Of a stretch of DNA of 64,000 bases, positions 45,941 through 54,767 are shown piece by piece. Within the stretch, counting starts at the first letter, position 1. Each line of letters begins with the position of its first letter. Source of the DNA: a virus; IMG/VR virus record IMGVR_UViG_3300021085_000017, positions 28,116 through 92,115 of that record, one strand, 5' to 3'. A program made the translations under genes and the position numbers. The notes below the pieces were generated by a model. The model was not told the origin of the DNA. It saw only the letters and a list, made by a program, of their open reading frames with translations, and did no database searches.

Positions 45941-47340
45941 AAATTATACCAATCTGGAAAGATGACGGGAGTTGTGCTGAAGAAAGTGAGAACAAAACTT
46001 TCTGTATGGCGCCGTGGACACACACTTACATTTCACCACAAGGTGAGAGAAGAATGTGCTGTGCTTCACGTGAAGAACACCAGTTTCAGAAGCAATACAT
46101 TGATGCATCAAATGATGATTCGTATGGTATAGAAAAGAAAGTCAAAACTAAAGCAGATGATTTTAATCCACTTACATTAGAAGAACACTGGAACTCACCA
46201 TACATGATGGACATAAGAAAGAAACTTATGGCAGGTGAAACTATTCCACAGTGTGACGTTTGTAACGATGACATCCTAAGTTTGAGTTCATATAAGAAAT
46301 GGTTTACCGGTCATCTATTCAAGCATAAGATTGAAGAAGCATTTGAGAAGACAGATGATGAGGGTAGAACATCTATGCCTACTATCTCATTTGATTATCG
46401 CTTTAGTAATCTATGTAACTTTAAGTGTAGAATGTGTGGAGAATTATTGAGTTCAAGTTGGGAAGCAGAAAAGAAGACACACAAGTTATGGTCACCTGAA
46501 GAACATCCTTTTATGATACCAGATGTGAAGAAGAAAATGAATTCATTTACTGTTGATGTTGTAGAGCCAGAGTTTAGAAAAGCAATTGATGAAGGCATAG
46601 TTGAAGAAATATATTGGGTTGGTGGTGAACCACTCATGTATGAAATACATTGGGAAACATTAGAAAATATGACACAGGCAGGAACTGCAAAGGACTGTTT
46701 TCTAAGATACAATTCTAACTTGTCCCGTGTAACATACAAAGGTAAAAACTTGTATGACTATTTGCCACAGTTCAAAGATTGGATGATGTGTGCAAGTATT
46801 GACGGTACAGGTAAGATTGGTGAATTCATTCGAACTGGTTTAGTATGGGAAGAGTGGTTAGAAAACTTTAAACAAGGAGTTGCATTGCCTGGTGGTAAAG
46901 ACAAGATGTTATTAGACTTGACTATTACTGGACCTGGTATGTTCTCATTAAAAGAATTATTTGATTTGAGCCAAGAACTTGGTGTAAGAATGGAAACAAA
47001 GATGATGTTTGCATTCCATCCAGATATGGTATTCTCTCCATTTGCATGGCCTAGACACATACTTGATAAAGTAATACAAGAAAACTTAGATTACATGGAA
47101 CCAATAGCAGAGAAGAACCAAGAAACGTTGATTAATACATTACGTGAAATGAAATCGAGGCCAACATTTGCACAACAATGGAATGACCACCACAAGCCAT
47201 CAGTTGGCGGTAGACAGTTCCAAGCAAAATTAAGTGAAATAAGAAAAGATAAACAAATTGGTATGCCTACAATCGAAGACATTTACCAAGAGCATTGTCC
47301 TGAATTGTATGATTGGTGGATGGAGTGTTGGGATGAGTAA
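45937..47340 (+). CDS. Radical SAM protein 5, with N-terminal twitch-like motif
   Basis: The 467-residue protein has FCMAPW: Cys23-x12-Gly36-x4-Cys41, then CDVC, and the radical SAM motif CNFKCRMC near residues 160-167, with VGGEP. The N-terminal part closely resembles a SPASM domain (PW and CC features) placed before the core. It is more distant from copies 1-3 and closer to copy 6. Confidence 0.8.
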   Translation: MKIIPIWKDDGSCAEESENKTFCMAPWTHTYISPQGERRMCCASREEHQFQKQYIDASNDDSYGIEKKVKTKADDFNPLTLEEHWNSPYMMDIRKKLMAGETIPQCDVCNDDILSLSSYKKWFTGHLFKHKIEEAFEKTDDEGRTSMPTISFDYRFSNLCNFKCRMCGELLSSSWEAEKKTHKLWSPEEHPFMIPDVKKKMNSFTVDVVEPEFRKAIDEGIVEEIYWVGGEPLMYEIHWETLENMTQAGTAKDCFLRYNSNLSRVTYKGKNLYDYLPQFKDWMMCASIDGTGKIGEFIRTGLVWEEWLENFKQGVALPGGKDKMLLDLTITGPGMFSLKELFDLSQELGVRMETKMMFAFHPDMVFSPFAWPRHILDKVIQENLDYMEPIAEKNQETLINTLREMKSRPTFAQQWNDHHKPSVGGRQFQAKLSEIRKDKQIGMPTIEDIYQEHCPELYDWWMECWDE

Positions 47341-48625
47341 GACATTCTGTAAACTACCTTGGATCCATTTAGCGAGTCACCCACATGGTGGAACTACATT
47401 ATGTTGTGTTGCTGACCATCACAATGGCATATCTAGGTCTAGGAATTATACAAAACATTCAAATACCAATCCCAGAGAAGTAGATGGAGATATATTTTTA
47501 GACTTAAAAAATCATTCGATAGAAGAGATTATGAATGGTGATTCATATAATCAAGTTCGACTAGAGATGTTAAATGGTGACGAACCAGAAGCATGTAAGA
47601 GATGTTATAGAGAAGAAGAGTCTGGTGTATGGAGTAAAAGAGCAAAAGAAAATCAACTTTATGATACATTCACACTTGAAGAGGCGAAAAGCAGAACTAA
47701 TGATGATGGTTCATTAAACAAAGTTGAGTTAGAATTTATAGAACTAAGATTAGGGAATATATGTAACGCAAAATGTAGGTCATGTAATCCTTGGAGTAGT
47801 AGTAAATGGATTACAGATTACAATAAAATGAGAAAGAAGTTTACTACACTTCATCTTTTTGATAAAGAAATGAATCAATTTGATTGGCCGGAACAAGAAA
47901 GATTTTGGGATGACCTATTTGAAAAATCAAAGAATGCAAAAGTATTCTATATTAATGGTGGCGAGCCAACACTAATCAAAGAGCATTTTAAATTTCTACA
48001 AAGAATGATTGATGCTGGTAGAACTAATGTAAAATTATGGTATAACATCAACTGTACACAAATGACCGATGAGATAATCAACATATGGAGACAGTTTGAT
48101 GAAGTTGAAGTTGGCTTGAGTATTGACGATGTTGAAGCAAGAAACGAATTCATAAGACATCCAACTAAGTGGAAAGATGTTTCGAATACTATAGATATGT
48201 TAATAGCCGCAAGAGATGGTGAAGAATTGAAGTTTTATGAGAAATCTAATATATCGATAAACATAACACAGACTGTTACTTGGATGAACTATTTCTACTT
48301 AGATGAAATGATGGATTTCGCTTCAGAGAAAGATATAAGAGTACATCATAACTTTGTAACTCAGCCAGAAGAATTTTCTGTAAATGTTTTGCCATTAGAA
48401 CTTAGAAAAGAAATAAACGATAGAATGGAACCATTCTTTCCAGACGATTGGGATCCTGGTAAGATGGCAATGATGAGGCGTAATGAACAAAAGCCCACAG
48501 ATTTGAAGTTGTTACAAAAAGCAATGGACTACACTTCTGAACTAGATAGATTAAGAAATGAAAACTTTCAAATAACGTTCCCAGAATTATGGGACGAAAT
48601 ACGAGATTACGTAGATGGCGATTAG
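47333..48625 (+). CDS. Radical SAM protein 6, with N-terminal twitch-like motif
   Basis: The start at 47333 (MSKTFCKLPW) is chosen because it overlaps the previous stop and begins right at the conserved Cys motif; the frame is open further upstream inside the previous gene. Cys6-x12-Gly19-x4-Cys24 and CKRCYREEE precede the core motif CNAKCRSC near 144-151 and NGGEP. The protein has 430 residues from this start. Confidence 0.8.
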   Translation: MSKTFCKLPWIHLASHPHGGTTLCCVADHHNGISRSRNYTKHSNTNPREVDGDIFLDLKNHSIEEIMNGDSYNQVRLEMLNGDEPEACKRCYREEESGVWSKRAKENQLYDTFTLEEAKSRTNDDGSLNKVELEFIELRLGNICNAKCRSCNPWSSSKWITDYNKMRKKFTTLHLFDKEMNQFDWPEQERFWDDLFEKSKNAKVFYINGGEPTLIKEHFKFLQRMIDAGRTNVKLWYNINCTQMTDEIINIWRQFDEVEVGLSIDDVEARNEFIRHPTKWKDVSNTIDMLIAARDGEELKFYEKSNISINITQTVTWMNYFYLDEMMDFASEKDIRVHHNFVTQPEEFSVNVLPLELRKEINDRMEPFFPDDWDPGKMAMMRRNEQKPTDLKLLQKAMDYTSELDRLRNENFQITFPELWDEIRDYVDGD

Positions 48626-49481
48626 AAACGAAAGCAACGAAACGATAGATGACAAACGAGATTATTCTCCATTTGTAAAACAAGTTTTACAACATTCAAA
48701 TAAAAATCCTCTAACAGACGATGGATATTACGAAATGGACGATGGTTGGAATAATGAGTTACAAACAAGAAGTACCATGTCGCCTATAGAACCAAACGAC
48801 AAGATTGTACTTTTAGTAGGTGATAGTTTTACATTCGGTGATGGAATGTTACACAAGGATACATTTGGTGCTTTACTACAAAATACAAAACTCTTTGAAA
48901 ATTATAAAGTAATAAACATTGCTCAACGTGGCGCATCAAATAGTTTGATTAATCTAATACTTACTCGATGGTGTAATGTATATGGAAGTCAAGTAGAAAT
49001 GGTAATTATTGGATACACTTTTCGTTCCAGAAGGCTCTATTTCGCATCAGCAGATAAATTACCAGAGTTTGGTTGTTGTACCAATATCAATCCGGGACAT
49101 GTACCAACAGGAAGATTTGATAAGCCTTGGCTAAAAGAAGTATACAAAGCCAACTTGACGTTGAGTACATTTGAGAATGACACAAATGATTTTGAGACAA
49201 ACGTACTTATGACTAAAGGCTTAGGCAAGATACACAACTTTAAAACATATTGGTGGTCTATCGAAGAAAATGAAAGATGGAACCAAGAATCAAAAAGACT
49301 TGAAAATAACACAGAATTAGTCGATGATGATAATTTTAAGTTTATAAACATTGCTAAACAGTTTGGTAAGACATACGAAGAAGAATTAGTATACCACATA
49401 TCAGCAGAAGATGGACATTGGAGTAAAAACGGTCACTCTGCCATTGCAGATAGAATTATTGAAGCGATAGATGAATGTTAA
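48615..49481 (+). CDS. SGNH-family hydrolase/acyltransferase-like protein
   Basis: The 288-residue protein has VLLVGDSFTFGDG, the GDS block with the catalytic serine, GASNS as a likely block II glycine, and DGHWSKNGH, the DxxH block near the C-terminus. SGNH enzymes remove or add acyl groups on sugars. It resembles the C-terminal half of the fusion at 57933-59231. It overlaps both neighbours, so it is part of the island operon. Confidence 0.7.
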   Translation: MAIRNESNETIDDKRDYSPFVKQVLQHSNKNPLTDDGYYEMDDGWNNELQTRSTMSPIEPNDKIVLLVGDSFTFGDGMLHKDTFGALLQNTKLFENYKVINIAQRGASNSLINLILTRWCNVYGSQVEMVIIGYTFRSRRLYFASADKLPEFGCCTNINPGHVPTGRFDKPWLKEVYKANLTLSTFENDTNDFETNVLMTKGLGKIHNFKTYWWSIEENERWNQESKRLENNTELVDDDNFKFINIAKQFGKTYEEELVYHISAEDGHWSKNGHSAIADRIIEAIDEC

Positions 49482-50692
49482 CATTAAACATCAACCATTT
49501 ATATTTCAAACATTTAGGAGACTCTGAATGGTGGAAACATCTAAATTTTAATTTTAATTATTGGAATATAGATTTTAACCAGCAGATAGAATTCGGAGAT
49601 AGTAACAAACTAATATACGAGCCTAATATATCACAAGAGTTAGGAAATAAAGGTATAGACATTGTTAAAGATGGCAGTGTAGTTAAGATTATACCACCAT
49701 TTACAAGAGTTGCAATTAGCACAGTACAAGAACCTATATGTGTAACTGGTGATTACTTTTACCACGAGAATATAGATATTAATGAAAAACTGGAAATAGC
49801 AGGTGCAGACGTAGACTGTGTATGTTGGGTATCAGGTGATTATTTTGCACCAGAAAAAAATACATCTAACATCAAAACGTTCTTTGTTCCTGGATGGAAT
49901 CATTTTTACTGGGAAGAGAAATACGAAATACCAGACGAAGTTATTGATAGTCGAACATTTGACCATACGTTTCTTAGTTTCAACAGAATACACAAACCAC
50001 ATAGAATGTACTTTCTATTAAGATTGCGTGAACTAGGCATGATGGAAAACAATCTAATAAGTTGTGCCAAAACCATGGACGGTGAGACATTTGAAGAACA
50101 CATTGAATGGATTGTAAAAGACAAGGAAAACTGGAAAGATGTATACGACAAGTACAATCTTGTCAACAAAGATAAATTGAGAACAGAAGCGAACAGTTTT
50201 ATGAAGGAGTTGCCATTAGTACTTGATGTAGAAGACTTCCAAGACAATGGTTGTTTTTTTGATGATACAGTATGGAGTTCAGCATCTTTTTATCAAAACT
50301 CTTTTATGAGTGTTCTTACTGAAAGCAGTGCTGTTGGTCCAGGCTGTTACATATCAGAAGTTATATTCAAAGCAATTGTATTCATGCATCCTTTTATGAT
50401 TATAGGGCAACCAAGAACACTAGAAGTTCTTAGAGAATGGGGATTTGATACATTCGATGACGTTTTTGATAATAGTTATGACCTAGAAGATGACATGTTC
50501 AAACGCATAGAGATGGTGTTACAGCAAATGGAAATCATCAATCAATTATCACCAGAGGAATTAAAAGAGAAAACACTTGAATTGAAGGACAGATTAGTGT
50601 ATAATAAAAACAGATACTTCAGTACAGAATTTAAAGAAATAACAAAATCATATTTTGAAGATGTGTATAACTGGTTAGATAATGAGATATAA
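49475..50692 (+). CDS. Glycosyltransferase-like protein (GT-B-like) 1
   Basis: The 405-residue protein contains FLSFNRIHKPHRMYFLLRLR and, near the C-terminus, ISEVIFKAIVFMHPFMIIGQ followed by GFDTFDDVFDNSYD. The gene at 60533 has the same blocks (SEKAYKPLACGMPFVIWG and GYHTFEDW), so these are paralogues. The C-terminal block resembles the E-x7-E donor-binding region of GT-B glycosyltransferases. The family is not firmly named. Confidence 0.5.
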   Translation: MLTLNINHLYFKHLGDSEWWKHLNFNFNYWNIDFNQQIEFGDSNKLIYEPNISQELGNKGIDIVKDGSVVKIIPPFTRVAISTVQEPICVTGDYFYHENIDINEKLEIAGADVDCVCWVSGDYFAPEKNTSNIKTFFVPGWNHFYWEEKYEIPDEVIDSRTFDHTFLSFNRIHKPHRMYFLLRLRELGMMENNLISCAKTMDGETFEEHIEWIVKDKENWKDVYDKYNLVNKDKLRTEANSFMKELPLVLDVEDFQDNGCFFDDTVWSSASFYQNSFMSVLTESSAVGPGCYISEVIFKAIVFMHPFMIIGQPRTLEVLREWGFDTFDDVFDNSYDLEDDMFKRIEMVLQQMEIINQLSPEELKEKTLELKDRLVYNKNRYFSTEFKEITKSYFEDVYNWLDNEI

Positions 50693-51083
50693 GAAAATTA
50701 AAGATAATAGTAAAACAGAAATGGTATCTGCCGACATCTTTGAAGATGACCGTGGTACAATTTTTAGTTTTCCCATTGATGACAACTTAACTGAATACAA
50801 TCTTATGGTCACCAAGAAAGGTGATGAAAGAGGATATCATTATCATCCAGAGTTCAATGAGTATATGATGGTGGTTTCGGGAAGTTGTGAGTATACTGAG
50901 TTTTCTTCTGGCGAAGACATCACTGTTAGATTATATATAGGTGATAGCATTCGTATACCAATTGGCACATCACATAAGTTTAGAGCATTAGAAGATTATT
51001 CTTTTGTGAGTATGTTAACAAAACACTGGGATAAATGTGATGACCCAATTGTGAAAGTGAACAAAAATGGAAATGCAATTTAA
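50682..51083 (+). CDS. Cupin, dTDP-sugar isomerase/epimerase-like
   Basis: The 133-residue protein is a single cupin barrel with GYHYHPEFNEYMMVVSGSC as the first metal-binding-type motif and IPIGTSHKFRALE as the second. This resembles FdtA/QdtA-type ketoisomerases and related sugar 3,4- or 3,5-isomerases that work on dTDP-4-keto sugars. A sugar role fits the neighbours. Residue-level identification is not possible from motifs alone. Confidence 0.6.
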   Translation: MRYKKIKDNSKTEMVSADIFEDDRGTIFSFPIDDNLTEYNLMVTKKGDERGYHYHPEFNEYMMVVSGSCEYTEFSSGEDITVRLYIGDSIRIPIGTSHKFRALEDYSFVSMLTKHWDKCDDPIVKVNKNGNAI

Positions 51084-51873
51084 ATTCGATAACAACGAAA
51101 CCCTAACACTTGATGTATTCGACACGGAAACGAATCGGAGAGTATTAGAACTTTGTAAAGAATGTAAAACAAATAATGTTGGAGTATATCAAAGGCGAAT
51201 GATAGCAGAAATAGGACGCTCTTATGATGGTCATTGGATGGCAAAAACATCAGTTAGTGCGTTAGATAATATAAGAAAAGGTTTTGAATACACTGGCATT
51301 GAACCACCTGTTAAAATTGGTAATTCATTAACTATTGAAGAATGTAATATACTACATAGAGTGTTTACAACAAAAATTAAAGATAAAAAATATGATAGAC
51401 AAGTTTTGCATTTAATCAATCACGGTGTACATGAATATGAAGATTCTTTAGTCACTCCTAATTATATGAAGATACAACCAACTGTTGGCGAAGATTACAT
51501 TCTTGGATTTGAGGTTGACGATTCGGTACAAAACATGTCAAAGTATACTTTTAATATACGTGATGAACATGGCAATATGTCCGCTGATGTATATTTGAAT
51601 GACGAATGTAGAGTTGGAAGAAGTTATGAAGAAGCATGGGCACAAGATGATAATCCTAGTAACTCGGATATAATGAATATAGATGGCGTAGGTCCTATAT
51701 TTCTTTTTCAGAATGAAAGACGTAAGAAACTATATAGTAGTGATTCTTTTCGTAATTGGATAGGAAAATATAACATTACAGAAAAAGAATACGCTGATGT
51801 TCCATTTGCGAATATAGTAGATGGTAATTATGAAAACGCCATTACTGGAAATTTGACAGAGATAACATGCTAA
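51067..51873 (+). CDS. Unknown protein in the glycan island
   Basis: The 268-residue protein has an opening beta-rich part with TLDVFDTETNRRVLELCKEC, a central helical part and an acidic end. No catalytic motif is recognised. It overlaps the cupin gene by 17 bases and the aminotransferase gene by seven, so it belongs to the same transcription unit. A structural or sugar-binding role would be a guess. Confidence 0.5.
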   Translation: MEMQFKFDNNETLTLDVFDTETNRRVLELCKECKTNNVGVYQRRMIAEIGRSYDGHWMAKTSVSALDNIRKGFEYTGIEPPVKIGNSLTIEECNILHRVFTTKIKDKKYDRQVLHLINHGVHEYEDSLVTPNYMKIQPTVGEDYILGFEVDDSVQNMSKYTFNIRDEHGNMSADVYLNDECRVGRSYEEAWAQDDNPSNSDIMNIDGVGPIFLFQNERRKKLYSSDSFRNWIGKYNITEKEYADVPFANIVDGNYENAITGNLTEITC

Positions 51874-52472
51874 ATCCATTTGACAAAGTACATGAGTTCG
51901 AAAGAATAGTAGCCGAGTATGCTAATGCTCCTTATAGCATTGCAACAGACTGTTGCAGTCATGCTATTTTTTTAAGTGCTATATACTATAAGAAGAAACA
52001 TGGAACTTGTACTGTTAAAATACCAAAGCACACTTATGTTAGTGCGCCTATGCAAATGATACATGCTGGGTTTGGTGTTGAATTCACAGACAGACAATGG
52101 TCTGGTGTATATCCAATTGAACCAACAAATATTGTAGATGGTGCTCCTCGCTTTACTGAGAATATGTATATCAAGGGAACTTACCAATGTTTGAGTTTTC
52201 AATTTAAGAAAATACTAAGCACTATTAAAGGTGGAATGATACTCACTGATGATAAAGATTTCTATGATTGGGCCCAACGTGCAGTGCATGATGGCAGAGA
52301 TATGAGCGTACCATACGAAGATGACAAGATGACAGTTTTAGGATATCATATGTTTATGACACCAGAGACTGCGGCTATGGGTCTTGAAAACTTTAAGAAG
52401 ACGAAAACAGTTAACAAAGATATTGCAGGGTCATATACGTATCCCGATATCAGTTACATAAAGGATTTATAA
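51867..52472 (+). CDS. Short DegT/DnrJ/EryC1-type aminotransferase-like protein
   Basis: The 201-residue protein has the large-domain features of sugar aminotransferases: NIVDGAPRF (Asp for the PLP ring nitrogen), SFQFKKILSTIKGG (the PLP lysine within FKK), and a YHMFMTPETAAMGLENF block. Full-length members have about 370 residues; the C-terminal small domain is missing and the gene stops cleanly before the next ATG. It may be a minimal enzyme or one that works with a partner. A role in making an amino sugar is likely. Confidence 0.6.
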   Translation: MLNPFDKVHEFERIVAEYANAPYSIATDCCSHAIFLSAIYYKKKHGTCTVKIPKHTYVSAPMQMIHAGFGVEFTDRQWSGVYPIEPTNIVDGAPRFTENMYIKGTYQCLSFQFKKILSTIKGGMILTDDKDFYDWAQRAVHDGRDMSVPYEDDKMTVLGYHMFMTPETAAMGLENFKKTKTVNKDIAGSYTYPDISYIKDL

Positions 52473-53671
52473 TGGCAAATATAAAACAAATAGAACAATG
52501 CAGAAGTTGTGACAGTAAAGAACTCACTACTGTATTTGATATTGGTGATTTGAAAATTAATGCATTTGTCAAAGAACCAAACTTAGATGTAGGAACAGCA
52601 CCACTTACCTTAGTGCATTGTGAAGAATGTGACCTAGTTCAACTGACACATACTGTAAGAGAAGAAGACTTATATAAAAATTATTGGTATCTATCTAGGT
52701 TGAACAAAAAGATTGTTGATAACTTAGAGAGCATAACAGTAGACGCATCATATGAAGTGGAACTAAATGACGATGACTTGGTTGTTGACATTGGTGCAAA
52801 TGATGGAACACTTCTAAGTTTTTATCCTGATAACGTGATAAAAGTTGGAATTGACCCGGCACAGAATATTCACAATGAATTGAAAGAGAACTGTGATATT
52901 ATGATAGGTGACTTCTTTAACAGGGAGAACTGGGACAAACAAATCGGCGACTGGTATGGTCCAGTAAAGATTGTAACTACTGTTGCTATGTTCTATGACT
53001 TAGATAATCCAAACGAGTTCGTACAAGATATCAAACACATATTACATGAGAGTGGCGTATGGGTTTGTCAATTGATGACAGCAAGACCAATGTTAGATAC
53101 AAATGACTTAGGTAATGTGATACATGAACACATCGAATACTATTCATACAAAGCATTAGTAAACTTATTAGAACGTAATGGATTAGAGATATATCAAGTA
53201 CGTGAGAATGATATTAATGGTGGCAGTTATCAACTTTATATTCAACACTTGAATGAAGGTAGTTGTGAGTATGAAGAGAATTGTTCAGTAGAACGATATG
53301 ATACTTGGAAAGCGAACATCGATAAGAACCGAGATGAGACTATGAACTTCTTACGTTCAGAAGTAGCAGATGGCAAGAAAGTTTATATCATGGGTGCTAG
53401 TACTAAGGGTAACACAATCATGCAATACTATGGACTAGATAGTGATGTGATTAGTGGTGCCGCTGAGATACATCCAGATAAGATTGGTAAGTATCTAGTT
53501 GGCAGTAGTATTCCTATTGTACATGAAGACGAAGCAAAAGAGAAAGCAGATTACTTCTTAGTATTCCCATTTCATTTTAAAGAACTGTTTGTTAATAGAA
53601 TTTTAAAAGACTGGATTGAAGACGGTGGTAAACTTGTATTCTGTACACCAGAGTTTGAGGTAGTAGGCTAA
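52472..53671 (+). CDS. Sugar C-methyltransferase-like protein (TylC3 type)
   Basis: The 399-residue protein has the three parts of this family: an N-terminal zinc-binding piece with CRSC and CEEC, a SAM-binding domain with VVDIGANDGTLLSFY, and a C-terminal domain with GASTKGNTIMQYYGL and CTPEFEV. EHIEYYSYKAL fits the catalytic Glu-His/Tyr region. Members add a methyl group to C-3 of dTDP-4-keto sugars. Its stop and the next start share a base. Confidence 0.8.
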   Translation: MANIKQIEQCRSCDSKELTTVFDIGDLKINAFVKEPNLDVGTAPLTLVHCEECDLVQLTHTVREEDLYKNYWYLSRLNKKIVDNLESITVDASYEVELNDDDLVVDIGANDGTLLSFYPDNVIKVGIDPAQNIHNELKENCDIMIGDFFNRENWDKQIGDWYGPVKIVTTVAMFYDLDNPNEFVQDIKHILHESGVWVCQLMTARPMLDTNDLGNVIHEHIEYYSYKALVNLLERNGLEIYQVRENDINGGSYQLYIQHLNEGSCEYEENCSVERYDTWKANIDKNRDETMNFLRSEVADGKKVYIMGASTKGNTIMQYYGLDSDVISGAAEIHPDKIGKYLVGSSIPIVHEDEAKEKADYFLVFPFHFKELFVNRILKDWIEDGGKLVFCTPEFEVVG

Positions 53672-54186
53672 TGTTATTGACAAGTGAAAATATGATAGGT
53701 AAGAAAGCACATCCAATTGACGATGTTAAGGGCGTAAGACTAGTAATGATTATTTGTAACCATTGTCCTTATGTCTTGTTTAGAATGCCGGCAATATCAA
53801 AGATAGTAAAAGAGTACAACGATAGAGTGCATTGTATTGCAGTCAACAGTAACGATGCAAGTCCAGATACAGACGATAGTAGTCCAGAAGATGCACCAGA
53901 GTTTATGGAAGATTTTAAGAATAAGTATGGATTGGCATGTGATTATATATTCGATGAAGACCAAAGTATAGCAAAGGCATATGGTGCAGTTTGTACTCCA
54001 GAGTTTTATGTTATTGACGAAGATGATACTATTGTGTATCATGGCGAACTAGACCCAAGTCATACAAGCAATGATTTGATGCCAACAGGTAGCAGTCTAC
54101 GTCATGCATTAGATTTAACATTAGCAGGCAAGTCAATTGATTGGGAACCAAACCCATCATTTGGTTGTAGTGTAAAGTGGAAATGA
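53671..54186 (+). CDS. Thioredoxin-fold protein (AhpC/TSA-like)
   Basis: The 171-residue protein matches the redoxin family with CNHCPYV at the active site, a CxxC motif, followed by IAVNSNDAS, DYIFDEDQSIAKAYGAVCTP (conserved cis-proline region) and the GCSVKWK end. Members reduce disulfides or peroxides. In this island it may keep iron-sulfur or disulfide sites of other enzymes reduced, but that is speculation. It overlaps the next gene. Confidence 0.8.
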   Translation: MLLTSENMIGKKAHPIDDVKGVRLVMIICNHCPYVLFRMPAISKIVKEYNDRVHCIAVNSNDASPDTDDSSPEDAPEFMEDFKNKYGLACDYIFDEDQSIAKAYGAVCTPEFYVIDEDDTIVYHGELDPSHTSNDLMPTGSSLRHALDLTLAGKSIDWEPNPSFGCSVKWK

Positions 54187-54767
54187 ATGAGTATTATAAA
54201 ATAATAAGTCCACTTTTTTCTATTATAAAAGACAAGACAGTACTAGAATATGGATGCTTCATAGGTGATTGGTGGCAAATGTTTGAACTTCATTCACCAA
54301 AGAAAGTGACAGCGATTGACCCACGAAGGCATCCTGATATTGAAAGTAATATCATTAAGTATAATCACTTTGTAGATTTCAAACAGATTGGTTATGAAAG
54401 TTTAGAAAAAGACACAGAACATGATGTGATTGTTTGTGCGGGTGTGTTATATAAAATGTCTAGTCCATTCCATTTAATTGAAGACATAGTAAGTAGAAAT
54501 CCTGAACACATATTGTTTGAAACAACAGGCAGATATGAAGAAGAAACACAAAATCTGATATCTCTTATCAGATGGGAAGACAATGGTAGTAATAGAAATT
54601 GGAACGAAGACATTAAGAGATTACAATGGTCATTGAGTATCAAACCAAGAACTGTGGTGGAAGCATTTGAGTTTCTAGGTTATGATTTTGAAACTCATAT
54701 AAATATTCAATGTGAAGAGTATCCTTCAAAACAAAACGTATCAATGATGAAATTTATAAGAAAATGA
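54183..54767 (+). CDS. SAM-dependent methyltransferase-like protein
   Basis: The ATG at 54183 is used because it overlaps the previous stop (ATGA); a GTG six bases upstream is possible. The protein of about 194 residues has TVLEYGCFIGDWWQMFELH as the SAM-binding region and TAIDPRRHPDI as the acidic strand. DVIVCAGVLYKMSSPFHLIE fits the fourth strand of methyltransferase 11/23-type enzymes. Substrate unknown, perhaps a sugar hydroxyl. Confidence 0.65.
   Translation: MNEYYKIISPLFSIIKDKTVLEYGCFIGDWWQMFELHSPKKVTAIDPRRHPDIESNIIKYNHFVDFKQIGYESLEKDTEHDVIVCAGVLYKMSSPFHLIEDIVSRNPEHILFETTGRYEEETQNLISLIRWEDNGSNRNWNEDIKRLQWSLSIKPRTVVEAFEFLGYDFETHINIQCEEYPSKQNVSMMKFIRK

Noticed and set aside
39359-48625. 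RiPP precursor peptide beside the radical SAM genes
   Set aside because: Genes abut or overlap throughout, leaving no room for a small peptide gene, and no leader-core peptide frame was seen nearby.
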